64,000 nucleotides of DNA from Pontixanthobacter rizhaonensis (GCF_012972675.1 NZ_JABCRE010000003.1:372001-436000); one strand, 5' to 3'. Shown: positions 54,771 through 63,591, counted from the first letter of the stretch. The notes: generated from the sequence alone by a model not told the origin. Program-made: numbers and translations.

Positions 54771-56951
54771 TTAGAAACTGGTGCGCACGCTCACTTTGAA
54801 ATTACGCCCGATATTGGGGACGAATTCTTTAGTGAAGCTCGTGTGACGACGGCCTTCTGCATCAAAGATATTGTCCGCCTGGACCATCACCGTCACATTC
54901 GACCGGTCTTGCAAGGGCCGCCAAGCGAGCGATGCGTTCACCAATGTGAAGCTGTCTGTCGCGGTTTCAAATGGCGCAACATCAGTCTGGCTGTCGAACC
55001 ATTGCGTTTCAATTCGCGCGTCAAACGGGCCAGTTTGCGCTTCCAAAGCACCAAGGAAATTCAGCGCCGGAATACGCGGCAGCGGTGTTCCGTCAGACAG
55101 CTCTGCCTGAATATAGTCGCCGCGTAGATCGGCCAGCAATGTGAATGGACCGCTATCGATCAGCGGCACAGTGATTTGCCCCTCAATACCGAAATAGTCA
55201 GCATCTTCCTGACGGAATTCAAAAACTGGCAGATCGTCTTCTTCCAGACCTGTGCCAGACAGGAAGATGAAGTCATCAAATGAATTATGGAACACGGCAA
55301 AGTTGACGCTTGCCGGGCCGATATTGCCGCGCAGGAAGGCTTCGATGCCCCATGCTTTTTCGGTGTCCAGATTAACATCGCCGATTTCAAAAGTCTGCGT
55401 GGCGATATGCGGACCATCGGCAAACAGTTCCTCAGCCGCTGGCGCCCGTTCTGCGCGGGAACCGGTGATACCAAAGCGCAAGCCCCCTTCGGTTTCATAC
55501 GCCAATGACACAGCGCCTGAAACAGTATCAAAGTTGCGGTCAACGGCCAGTGTGTCGGAACTGACGTCGGTTTGTTCAAAGCGCAGTGCGCCTTCCAACT
55601 GGATATTGTTGGTCAGGTCGAATTCTTGCAAACCGAATACCGCGAATTGGTCTGTACGGTTCGGCTGGACGAAAGCCTCTTCACCAATCGCTTCAAAATC
55701 ACGGTAGGTGTATTGAAGGCCCCATGACCCGCGCCAATTGTCTCTTGGTGTCTGGATCAGTTCTGCGCGGGCTTCAAAACCCTGCACCTCGAACACGGTG
55801 CCAACTTCGTCGCCTTCAAATTCCGTGTGGGTATAGTCGCTATAGCCAACCCGCGTGCGCAGCTCTGAGAAAAAGCCGCCGCCAAGCGCAACCGTACCGG
55901 CCATCTCAGCGCGGTATTGGCGCAGATCGATGGTGACGACCTCTTCGCCCTCTTCCTCTTCACCGCCTTCGCCTTCTTCTTCGCCATGATGGTGGCCGCC
56001 ATCCGGGTTTCCGGGCACGCCGTACAGCGTATCATACACGCCGAAGGATGCGCCGATGCTGCTGCCACCTTGAATGAACGCAAAACCGACATTGCCGGTC
56101 CATGTTTCGACGGCGCTGTTGGGCAATCTGCCGCTTTGATTGGCGGCTTCACGTAGCTCTTCAGCTTCTTCCAGCTCGCCTTCGCCTTCTTCTTCCAAGG
56201 CATCAGCCAGCAGATCTGCACGCAAATCGGGGCTGGCGGTAAAGCCCGGCACATCAATATCGCCGCTATCGCGGTAAGAACCGTTCACGTGCACAACAAA
56301 GTTTTCGCCAATCGGAACATCCAGCGACGCCCCGCCTTGCAAAAGGTTAGAAGCAGTGTCTGCCGTGAGCACGGTATCAAGATGAAACGCCTCTTGCGGA
56401 ATGCGCTGCGGGATCCGTTTATCAATCACGTTGACGGCCCCGCCAATGGCCTGACTGCCATAGAGAATAACCGCAGGCCCGCGCAGAACTTCGATCCGCT
56501 CCACGTTCAGGGGATCAATCGACACCGCGTGGTCATCCGACGTGTTGGAAGCATCGATTGCACCGATACCGTTGATCAATACTTTCACCCGCTCGCCTGA
56601 AAAACCACGTAGGATCGGACGTGATGCACCGGGGGCAAAACCGCTTGACGATACGCCGGGCAGCTTTTCCAACACCGTGCCAAGCTGGCCATCCAGATTA
56701 CGCTGCAAATCAGTGCTTTCCAAAATGGCGCTACCGGCAAGAATATCGAGCTGGGTAATACCCACTGCGCTCACCACAATCTCCCCATTCGCATTGAGGC
56801 GGCGATTGTGAAGGTCGTCTTCGATCTGGCCGTCTGCCGGCTGACCGGCTGTGGCTGTATCCTGCGCGAAGGCGGTGGCTGGCGCCATCGCCATGCATAT
56901 TGGCAGCACAGAGGCACTCAAAAGTAAGCGGGAAGTGTTGAGAGGAATCAC
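54771..56951 (-). CDS. TonB-dependent receptor with His/Glu-rich loops (ZnuD-like)
   Basis: The 726-residue outer-membrane receptor has a signal peptide, a plug domain (LEKLPGVSSSGFAPGASRPILRGFSGERVKVLINGIG near residue 95-130, VLRGPAVILYGSQAIGGAVNVID near 155) and a 22-strand barrel ending ...RTSF. Two loops are unusually rich in metal-binding residues: acidic EEEGEGELEEAEEL near residue 255 and HHHGEEEGEGGEEEEGEE near 320. This resembles zinc receptors such as ZnuD. The start is GTG with AAAGG 7 bases upstream; a possible Zur box lies just upstream. Confidence 0.88.
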   Translation of the reverse strand: MIPLNTSRLLLSASVLPICMAMAPATAFAQDTATAGQPADGQIEDDLHNRRLNANGEIVVSAVGITQLDILAGSAILESTDLQRNLDGQLGTVLEKLPGVSSSGFAPGASRPILRGFSGERVKVLINGIGAIDASNTSDDHAVSIDPLNVERIEVLRGPAVILYGSQAIGGAVNVIDKRIPQRIPQEAFHLDTVLTADTASNLLQGGASLDVPIGENFVVHVNGSYRDSGDIDVPGFTASPDLRADLLADALEEEGEGELEEAEELREAANQSGRLPNSAVETWTGNVGFAFIQGGSSIGASFGVYDTLYGVPGNPDGGHHHGEEEGEGGEEEEGEEVVTIDLRQYRAEMAGTVALGGGFFSELRTRVGYSDYTHTEFEGDEVGTVFEVQGFEARAELIQTPRDNWRGSWGLQYTYRDFEAIGEEAFVQPNRTDQFAVFGLQEFDLTNNIQLEGALRFEQTDVSSDTLAVDRNFDTVSGAVSLAYETEGGLRFGITGSRAERAPAAEELFADGPHIATQTFEIGDVNLDTEKAWGIEAFLRGNIGPASVNFAVFHNSFDDFIFLSGTGLEEDDLPVFEFRQEDADYFGIEGQITVPLIDSGPFTLLADLRGDYIQAELSDGTPLPRIPALNFLGALEAQTGPFDARIETQWFDSQTDVAPFETATDSFTLVNASLAWRPLQDRSNVTVMVQADNIFDAEGRRHTSFTKEFVPNIGRNFKVSVRTSF

Positions 56952-56967
56952 AGAAATGCCTTTAATT

Positions 56968-56986
56968 AATGTTACAACGTCTCATT
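56968..56986. promoter_or_regulatory. Possible Zur box upstream of the TonB receptor
   Basis: AATGTTAC-AAC-GTCTCATT is a 19-base imperfect palindrome (6 of 8 arm positions match), 17 bases upstream of the receptor's GTG. AATGTTA-type arms recall alphaproteobacterial Zur sites. It is a weak match and stands on the gene context. Confidence 0.4.
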
Positions 56987-57133
56987 CGCTCTAGAGAATG
57001 CCAGCCGGGATGCAAGCGCCAATCGTCGCGAAGCCGACAAAACGCGGCAATTCGTCGATCAACCGCAAGATGGATGCCGCGTTAGCGAAGCCGCAATGGA
57101 GCTGGGGATCACGCCATCGGGGTTGCCCTTGCA

Positions 57134-57445
57134 TTATCGCTGGGCGAGCAACTCCTCCAGCCGCTTCACTTCCCGAATAATACGGTTGGCTTGCAGGCTC
57201 GGCCATAGGGTCAGCTTGGTCAGGGTCGCAATGATCAGCAGCGTGGCGGAGGGTAGGCCCCAGCGGAGCGCTTCCAGAACATCTGTCGCCTGAAAGAACC
57301 GACACGCTGCATAGAGAGACGCGGCGAACAGTATCAGTTGCGCTGCCATCAGAAGCCAGCTGACCCAGCCCAACTCTCCGCGAAACAATTCCGCGATTTG
57401 GCGGAAATATCCGGGCTCTTGTTCGGGTGTACTTTCTCTATCCAT
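57134..57445 (-). CDS. DUF6768-like small membrane protein
   Basis: The product has about 103 residues, an acidic N-terminus (DRESTPEQEPGYF), two predicted membrane helices (LGWVSWLLMAAQLILFAASLYAAC and GLPSATLLIIATLTKLTLWP) and a basic tail RIIREVKRLEELLAQR. It resembles DUF6768 proteins, which often lie next to sigma-factor genes in other genomes; no such neighbour is present here. The second of two consecutive ATGs is better spaced from GGAGGG. Between 57000 and 57133 no gene is seen. Confidence 0.65.
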   Translation of the reverse strand: MDRESTPEQEPGYFRQIAELFRGELGWVSWLLMAAQLILFAASLYAACRFFQATDVLEALRWGLPSATLLIIATLTKLTLWPSLQANRIIREVKRLEELLAQR

Positions 57446-57544
57446 CATATCCCTCCGTTAGAAAAATCGCTCAATTGCCGGGGCTGCTCTTGTCGCGCGC
57501 TGCATAATGCGGTCTTTAGGCTGCAAGATATACCGGAGAGAGCA

Positions 57545-58429
57545 ATGCCACAAATCACCGCCAACGGAATTCCGATCCACTATGAGGAGCACGGTGACCC
57601 GTCACATCCGCCAATGCTGCTTATTATGGGCTTCGGCGCGCAATTGACCTTGTGGCCTATCGAATTGGTCGACGCGCTCGTCTCGCGCGGTTTTCGCGTT
57701 ATCCGGTACGACAATCGCGATGTCGGGCTCAGCCATAAGTTTGACGGGGTGAAAGCGCCCGGCATTATCAAGATGACGATCCTCACCAAATTGGGGATCA
57801 CGCCCAAAGTGCCATACACTTTGTCTGATATGGCCGATGATGGCGCCGGGCTGCTCGATGCGCTCGGGATCGAGAAGGCGCATATCGTTGGCGCAAGTAT
57901 GGGCGGTATGATCGCCCAGCATTTTGCCGTGAAACACGCCGCCAAAACGCTGTCTTTAACCTCGGTCTTTTCCAGCACGGGCCACGCCAAACTGCCCCCT
58001 GCTAAAAAGGAAGCGATGAAAGTCCTGATCACTCGCCCGGCCAGCATGGAAGAAGAGGCGTTGGTCGATCACGGGGTGAAGCTGTCGCGTACCATTGGCA
58101 GCCCCGGCTATCCGGCCGAAGAAGAAAAGTTGCGCGCCCGGGTCCGTCAAAGCGTCCAGCGCAGCGTCTATCCCGAAGGCGCGACACGCCATCTTTCAGC
58201 GATCGTCGCTGATGGTGACCGGCGCAGCATGATCAAAAATATCACTGTGCCTACCTTGGTACTGCACGGTGAAGATGATCCGCTGGTACCCGTAGAAGGC
58301 GGCCGCGATACCGCCGCGCATATTCCCGGCGCAGCTATCAAGACCTATCCGGGATGGGGGCATGATCTGCCGATGGAACTGGTCGATACCATAGCGGATG
58401 ATATCTCCGCGCACGCACAGTCAGCGTAG
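57545..58429 (+). CDS. Alpha/beta hydrolase
   Basis: The 294-residue protein has the nucleophile elbow GASMGGM near residue 120, the oxyanion-side IMGFGAQLTLWP near 25-36, an acid in HGEDDPLVP, and a terminal His in GWGHDLP. The NANGIPIHYEEHG-like start and length match non-lipase alpha/beta hydrolases (haloperoxidase/3-oxoadipate enol-lactonase type). ATG 57545 is preceded by GGAGAG; a frame to 57338 is not supported. The substrate is unknown. Confidence 0.88.
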   Translation: MPQITANGIPIHYEEHGDPSHPPMLLIMGFGAQLTLWPIELVDALVSRGFRVIRYDNRDVGLSHKFDGVKAPGIIKMTILTKLGITPKVPYTLSDMADDGAGLLDALGIEKAHIVGASMGGMIAQHFAVKHAAKTLSLTSVFSSTGHAKLPPAKKEAMKVLITRPASMEEEALVDHGVKLSRTIGSPGYPAEEEKLRARVRQSVQRSVYPEGATRHLSAIVADGDRRSMIKNITVPTLVLHGEDDPLVPVEGGRDTAAHIPGAAIKTYPGWGHDLPMELVDTIADDISAHAQSA

Positions 58430-58476
58430 GGCGGGCAACCGGACGTCAGCGTCCGTTGATGGCGGCGCGGACAGGT

Positions 58477-58488
58477 TGACACTTGTCA
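58477..58488. promoter_or_regulatory. Palindrome upstream of serine hydrolase
   Basis: TGACA-CT-TGTCA is a perfect 12-bp inverted repeat overlapping a TTGACA hexamer (58476-58481), 50 bases before the hydrolase start. It may be a repressor operator overlapping the -35 box. Confidence 0.45.
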
Positions 58489-58537
58489 TTCCCCATAAGT
58501 GTATTACGTTAGTAAATCACCTATGGGAGAAATGATC

Positions 58538-60229
58538 ATGGTATCACGTGCGCCGCTCGTCCTCGCTGCCGCTTTAGCCAGCGTTAGCTTTATACCTCAT
58601 GCGGCGCTGGCCGCGCCCGACACTCTGGCGGCCGATGTCGAAGCCTTGCTCGACAAATCCTATGCCGAAGACGGACCCGGCGCGGCGGTGGTTGTGACCG
58701 AAAATGGTGAAGTGATATACAGCGGCGGGCAAGGCGTCGCCAATCTGGAAACAGGCGCGCAAGTGACGCCCGACACGGTCTTTCGCTTTGCATCGATCAC
58801 CAAGCAATTCGCCGCTGCGGTGATTTTGCAATTGGCTGATGAAGGCGAGCTGTCGCTTGATGATCCGCTGTCAAAGTTCCTGCCCGACTATCCCGGTGCT
58901 GGGAAAGAAGTAACAGTGCGGCACTTGCTCAACCACACATCTGGTATTCAATCCTACACCGGCATTCCTGGATGGATGGGCGAAGTGAATACACAGAAGG
59001 CGTTCACCACGGCCGAATTGATCGCCGAATTTAGCGATCAACCGATGGAGTTCCAGCCGGGTTCCAATTTCAATTATAATAATAGCGGTTACGTGCTGAT
59101 CGGTGCGATTATCGAAGCAGTAACGGGGAAGACATGGGATCAAGCGATTGTCGACCGCATTTCCGCACCGCTGGGCCTGACCACCATCGCCAGTTTTGAA
59201 GATGAAGCCAGCGTGCCCAATATGGCAATTGGTTATTCCGTTCGCGGCGAAGACGGGGCCTTCCGCCTATCGCAAAAAGTGCACGCACAGGTCCCGCACG
59301 CAGCAGGCGCGTTACGCGGCAATGTGCTGGATATGGCAAGCTGGGCCAACGCACTACATAGCGGCAAAGTGCTGAGCCAAACGAGCTACACAGCGATGAA
59401 TTCGCCCACCGTTTTGCCAGATGGCACAGATATCGATTACGGATATGGCATGGGGCAAAGCGATGTTCGCGGCGCCAAAGCCTTTGGCCATAGCGGCGGT
59501 GTCTTCGGATTTTCGACCGACAGCGTATATCTGCCAGAGCATGACGTGTTCGTCGCGGTTTTTGCCAATTCTGATGCACCGCAAACCAGCCCCGGCATGG
59601 TGATGAACCGGATTGCTGCAATGGCAATCGAGAACCCCTATCCCGAATTTAGCCAAGTAGAAGTCGATATGGCGGCGGTGGAACCGCTATTGGGTGTCTA
59701 TCAAATCAACGGGGAAGATACCCGGCAGTTCTTTGCCCGCGACGGTAAATTCTACACCCTGCGCAGCGGCGGTTCTGAAAGTGAAGTGTTCCCCGCCGGC
59801 GGCAATCGCTTCTTCTACGGCCCGAACAGCCTGACATGGATGCAGATCGAAGCTGAAGAGGGTGGTCAGCTGGTCATGCAGATGCACCAGAACGGCGCGG
59901 AAAAGGCTGAGCTTGCCAAATATGTCGGACCTATGCCCGAAATAGCGGACATTACCGTCTCAGAAACCGTATTGGCACGGTACGTCGGTACATATGAAAG
60001 TCCCGCAGTCGGAAAATTGGTCATCGCGCCGCGCGAAGGCGGCGGTATCACTGGCAAGCTTGGCGGACAGCCGGCGCTCGTGCTGCGGCCGGAAAGCGAG
60101 ACGGAGTTTAACGTCCAAGGTGTCAGTGCGAAAATCGTGTTTACGGTAGACAATGATATCGTCACCAAACTGACTATCGAGCAAGGCGGCCAGTCCATTG
60201 ATCTGACGCCAATGACCGAAACAGACTAA
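58538..60229 (+). CDS. Secreted beta-lactamase-fold serine hydrolase
   Basis: The 563-residue protein has a signal peptide (VSRAPLVLAAALASVSFIPHAALA) and a class-C beta-lactamase-like domain: SITK (SxxK nucleophile) near residue 83, YNNSGY (YxN-like) near 183, and FGHSGGVFGFS (HxG) near 320. A C-terminal beta-rich extension of about 190 residues (LLGVYQINGED and RYVGTYESPAVGKL) is typical of esterase/D-aminopeptidase-like relatives. ATG 58538 is preferred for spacing to GGGAGA; ATG 58532 is also possible. An esterase or peptidase is more likely than a resistance enzyme. Confidence 0.87.
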   Translation: MVSRAPLVLAAALASVSFIPHAALAAPDTLAADVEALLDKSYAEDGPGAAVVVTENGEVIYSGGQGVANLETGAQVTPDTVFRFASITKQFAAAVILQLADEGELSLDDPLSKFLPDYPGAGKEVTVRHLLNHTSGIQSYTGIPGWMGEVNTQKAFTTAELIAEFSDQPMEFQPGSNFNYNNSGYVLIGAIIEAVTGKTWDQAIVDRISAPLGLTTIASFEDEASVPNMAIGYSVRGEDGAFRLSQKVHAQVPHAAGALRGNVLDMASWANALHSGKVLSQTSYTAMNSPTVLPDGTDIDYGYGMGQSDVRGAKAFGHSGGVFGFSTDSVYLPEHDVFVAVFANSDAPQTSPGMVMNRIAAMAIENPYPEFSQVEVDMAAVEPLLGVYQINGEDTRQFFARDGKFYTLRSGGSESEVFPAGGNRFFYGPNSLTWMQIEAEEGGQLVMQMHQNGAEKAELAKYVGPMPEIADITVSETVLARYVGTYESPAVGKLVIAPREGGGITGKLGGQPALVLRPESETEFNVQGVSAKIVFTVDNDIVTKLTIEQGGQSIDLTPMTETD

Positions 60230-60250
60230 GCCCCGCTTTAGGAATGTGAT

Positions 60251-60292
60251 TGACCCTGTGAGCGACAAACGGCTCGCAGGGTCAGTATTTTT
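60251..60292 (+). terminator. Intrinsic terminator after serine hydrolase
   Basis: TGACCCTGTGAGC pairs with GCTCGCAGGGTCA (one G-U) around GACAAACG and is followed by GTATTTTT. Confidence 0.8.
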
Positions 60293-60848
60293 CAGCATAC
60301 GGTCAAACGTGGGGATCAAATCGCACGGTAATTTAGCCGCTGCCTGAGGCCGTCTCGCGCACAAAAATTACGCGCCTCGATTCGATTGAATCAAAGCCCT
60401 GAAATTCACTTTTCCCGCAAAATATTTTTTCCCAGATTCATTTAAGGTCTTGCGCTGCGCAAGACCTGAGGATTTCTGCCGCGTCGCTGCGTTGCAGCAA
60501 CCTAACACACCCCCAATCATGGCAGGCTGAAGGTGGTTAATTTCGATTTACCCTCTTGCGCCAGAGTCGCCATTGATTCACTATCTAGTGGTTAGGCCTG
60601 AGGGGGCACCTACTAGACCTTGTTGTTCACCGAAACGGACTGAAAAGCCTGCGGGGGGATGATTCGGTCTGGATTTGGGCGGTAAAGGCAGGGCAAATGC
60701 AGGTCTGGGGGTATCTACGGGGATAAGTAATTCCCCCGCGGTCGGCGCAGAAATGCTAAGGTGGAGCATACTCCGCCGAATCGAACGGAATGAGAACATC
60801 GGCCATCAGGAAACGGATGGCGACAATTTGGTAAGGCGGGCAGCACAC
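60293..60848 (+). promoter_or_regulatory. Long nrdA upstream region with GANTC cluster and palindromes
   Basis: This 556-base stretch has no convincing gene. It contains seven GANTC sites (60379, 60388, 60435, 60564, 60575, 60661, 60778), a perfect 21-base palindromic hairpin GGTCTTGCGC-T-GCGCAAGACC (60446-60466), and the palindrome CACTATCTAGTG (60579-60590). The last resembles an NrdR box but is 2 bases too short. I see no riboswitch consensus. Confidence 0.45.
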
Positions 60849-62897
60849 ATGGAATTACGGACTGGGGACGAAGCGGCAATGGGCCTTGAGGAAACAAACG
60901 AGACAACAACTCGTGAGGATACCGCCCCAGCCAACGCGCCTAAGGCACAACAGAAAGCAGCAGTGGCGATGGAAAATGATGATCTGGGCAGTGAAGAACT
61001 GATCGCCGCGAAAGCTGGCGAAGCGCTTGCTGGTGCCATGGGCGAAATGGCCAAAGCTGCCGCGCCCGAAGACGATAGTAAGAAGGTCAATGACCGCCGG
61101 TTCACCATCACGATTGATGAAAGCCGTGACGATCTGCTGACCGAGTTTGGCAAAGAAACGCTGATTGACCGCTATTTGTTGCCCGGTGAAAAATTCCAGG
61201 ATCTGTTTGCGCGTGTGGCTGATGCCTATGCGGATGATCAGGAACACGCCCAGCGCCTGTATGATTATATCAGCCGCTTGTGGTTCATGCCGGCGACACC
61301 GGTTCTGTCGAATGGCGGAACCGCGCGCGGCCTGCCGATCTCCTGCTATCTCAATTCCGTATCCGACAGCCTTGGCGGCATTGTTGATACGTGGAATGAA
61401 AACGTCTGGCTCGCATCCAAGGGCGGCGGCATTGGTACCTATTGGGGCAATGTGCGCGGTATCGGGGAACCGGTTGGCCTGAACGGCAAAACCAGCGGCA
61501 TTATCCCGTTTGTGCGCGTGATGGACAGTCTGACGCTGGCAATCTCGCAAGGGTCGCTGCGCCGCGGATCGGCCGCGTGCTATCTCGACGTATCGCACCC
61601 GGAAATCGAAGAATTCCTCGAAATTCGCAAAGCATCGGGCGATTTTAACCGCAAGGCATTGAACCTGCACCACGGCGTATTGCTGACCGATAAATTCATG
61701 GAAGCAGTCCGGTCCGGCGATAAGTTTGAGCTGCTATCACCCAAAACCGGCGAAGTACGCGGTGAAGTGGATGCGCGCAGCCTGTTCCAGAAACTGGTTG
61801 AAACACGCCTCGCCACGGGTGAGCCTTACATCGTCTTTAACGACACAGTGAACCGGATGATGCCCAAGCATCACCGCGAGCTGGGCCTGAAAGTGTCCAC
61901 CTCTAACCTGTGTAGCGAAATCACTCTGCCGACCGGTATCGACCACCTTGGCAATGACCGGACCGCCGTATGCTGCCTGTCATCGCTCAACCTTGAAAAA
62001 TGGGATGAGTGGAACGAGGAAAAAGGCTTCATCGAAGATGTGATGCGGATGCTCGATAATGTCCTTCAGGATTATATCGACCGCGCCCCGCCAGAAATGG
62101 AACGGGCCAAATATTCCGCGATGCGTGAACGGTCTGTTGGTTTGGGCGTGATGGGCTTCCACTCCTTCCTCCAATCGAAAAACATTGCGTTGGAAGGCTC
62201 CATGGCGAAGGTCTGGAACCTGAAAATGTTCAAGCACATTAGCGGCAAAGCAGAAGAAGCCAGCATGGTTTTGGCGCATGAGCGCGGCCCCTGCCCCGAT
62301 GCAGAAGAAATGGGCTCTATGGAGCGGTTCAGCTGCAAAATGGCGATTGCCCCGACTGCGTCTATTTCGATCATCTGCGGCGGCACCAGCGCCTGTATCG
62401 AACCGATCCCGGCCAATATCTACACGCACAAAACCCTGTCGGGCAGCTTCGTTGTGAAGAACCCGTATCTGGAAAAATTGCTGCGCGATAAGAGCAAGGA
62501 TTCCACCAATGTATGGAATTCCATTCTGGAAAATGGCGGCAGCGTCGCGCATCTCGACTTCCTGAGCGAAGAAGAAAAAGCGACCTTCAAAACCAGCTTT
62601 GAAGTCGATCAGCGCTATCTGCTCGAATATGCCGCCGACCGCGCGCCATTCATCGATCAGGCACAAAGCCTCAACCTGTTTATCCCGGCTGATGTCGATA
62701 AATGGGATCTGATGATGCTGCACTTCCAAGCATGGGAAAAAGGCATCAAATCGCTGTACTATCTGCGCTCCAAATCAATCCAACGCGCCGGTTTTGCTGG
62801 CGGTGTAGAGGCGGACAACACCGCTGACGCCGCAACAATCGAACTAATGGCCGCCGCACCGCAAACCGATTATGAGGAATGTTTGAGCTGCCAGTAA
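60849..62897 (+). CDS. nrdA: NrdA, class I ribonucleotide reductase large subunit
   Basis: The enzyme makes deoxyribonucleotides. Key residues are visible: the redox cysteine in LPISCYLNSV, the radical cysteine in SNLCSEITLPTG, the partner in AVCCLSSLNL, GFHSFLQSKN and APTASISIICGGTSACIEP, and the C-terminal swinging ECLSCQ. The N-terminal ~75 residues are acidic, Ala-rich and not an ATP-cone. ATG 60849 (682 residues) has AAGGCGGG upstream; ATG 60879 is also in frame. nrdB is not adjacent. Confidence 0.93.
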   Translation: MELRTGDEAAMGLEETNETTTREDTAPANAPKAQQKAAVAMENDDLGSEELIAAKAGEALAGAMGEMAKAAAPEDDSKKVNDRRFTITIDESRDDLLTEFGKETLIDRYLLPGEKFQDLFARVADAYADDQEHAQRLYDYISRLWFMPATPVLSNGGTARGLPISCYLNSVSDSLGGIVDTWNENVWLASKGGGIGTYWGNVRGIGEPVGLNGKTSGIIPFVRVMDSLTLAISQGSLRRGSAACYLDVSHPEIEEFLEIRKASGDFNRKALNLHHGVLLTDKFMEAVRSGDKFELLSPKTGEVRGEVDARSLFQKLVETRLATGEPYIVFNDTVNRMMPKHHRELGLKVSTSNLCSEITLPTGIDHLGNDRTAVCCLSSLNLEKWDEWNEEKGFIEDVMRMLDNVLQDYIDRAPPEMERAKYSAMRERSVGLGVMGFHSFLQSKNIALEGSMAKVWNLKMFKHISGKAEEASMVLAHERGPCPDAEEMGSMERFSCKMAIAPTASISIICGGTSACIEPIPANIYTHKTLSGSFVVKNPYLEKLLRDKSKDSTNVWNSILENGGSVAHLDFLSEEEKATFKTSFEVDQRYLLEYAADRAPFIDQAQSLNLFIPADVDKWDLMMLHFQAWEKGIKSLYYLRSKSIQRAGFAGGVEADNTADAATIELMAAAPQTDYEECLSCQ

Positions 62898-62905
62898 ATG
62901 CGCTC

Positions 62906-62923
62906 CGTTCATGTGAATGAACG
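62906..62923 (+). repeat. Small hairpin after nrdA
   Basis: CGTTCAT-GTGA-ATGAACG is a perfect 7-bp stem 8 bases after the nrdA stop, directly upstream of the terminator-like structure. Confidence 0.4.
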
Positions 62924-62933
62924 CGGGTAATCT

Positions 62934-62981
62934 GAAAAGGCCGTATCACTGACACTAGCCGTCATGTGGTTCGGCCTTTTC
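62934..62981 (+). terminator. Terminator-like hairpin after nrdA
   Basis: GAAAAGGCCG and CGGCCTTTTC form a 10-bp stem with a loop of about 28 bases. The TTTT is within the 3' arm, as in bidirectional terminators. Confidence 0.55.
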
Positions 62982-63035
62982 GGTTGTAGGTGGCCATGTT
63001 ACCTACATCTCGAATTTGGATTAAAGGAGAGACTT

Positions 63036-63326
63036 GTGAACCCGATCCGCACAGCCGCGGTTGCCATACTGCTGGCGGTCACCCTCTCCGCTTGTGCATC
63101 CCAAATTGATGCGGGCGTTACCAAAGAAGTTGGAACGCCCGGCTTTCTATGGGGCATTTGGCACGGCTTTATCTTTCCGTGGTCCTTTATCGGATCGCTC
63201 TTCAACCCCGACATTGCGGTCTATGCCGTACCCAATAAAGGCGGCTGGTACGATTTCGGCTTTTTCCTAGGCATTACGGTGCTGGGCGGCGGATCGTTCT
63301 TCGGCTCCAAAAAGAGCGGAGGCTGA
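63036..63326 (+). CDS. Small lipoprotein of unknown function
   Basis: The 96-residue protein has a lipobox ending LSAC at about residue 19. The mature part has aromatic GFLWGIWHGFIFPWSFIGSLF and GGWYDFGFFLGITVLGGGSFFG segments, possibly two short hydrophobic helices. GTG 63036 is chosen for AGGAGA at good spacing. It precedes a 57-residue membrane protein by 1 base, then a GntP-like permease. Confidence 0.72.
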   Translation: MNPIRTAAVAILLAVTLSACASQIDAGVTKEVGTPGFLWGIWHGFIFPWSFIGSLFNPDIAVYAVPNKGGWYDFGFFLGITVLGGGSFFGSKKSGG

Positions 63327-63327
63327 T

Positions 63328-63501
63328 ATGGTCGCACAGCTTGTTTTCAATGCGCTGAGTATTGCCGCGCTGTTATTTCTGGCCTTTGTCTTGTGGAGCG
63401 GGGTCGGCAAGAAACGCCCCTTGGTCGGGCGCGGTTTTGGCAGCGTGTGCGGCGGTCTTGCGGTGTTTCTGATATGGCAAAGTTTTGAATTATTGAGCTA
63501 A
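63328..63501 (+). CDS. Small membrane protein (57 aa)
   Basis: The frame encodes MVAQLVFNALSIAALLFLAF, then VLWSGVGKKRPLVGRGFGS, then VCGGLAVFLIWQSFELLS. Two helices are separated by a basic loop. It begins 1 base after the lipoprotein stop, suggesting coupling. No family is recognised. Confidence 0.6.
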   Translation: MVAQLVFNALSIAALLFLAFVLWSGVGKKRPLVGRGFGSVCGGLAVFLIWQSFELLS

Positions 63502-63591
63502 TCGTATGGCATCAGCGAGACAGAGGCGCAGAAAGCGTCCGCCGCTGATAGCCGGGTTTTTTGGAGTTCTAGGGTTTTAGAGGAGTTTGGG

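Noticed and set aside
56998-57180. Short rightward frame between the TonB receptor and the DUF6768-like gene
   Set aside because: It overlaps the end of the leftward small membrane gene, has no ribosome binding site and no recognisable pattern.
60579-60590. CACTATCTAGTG as an NrdR box
   Set aside because: The arms are 2 bases too close for the known NrdR consensus, so I list it only as a palindrome.
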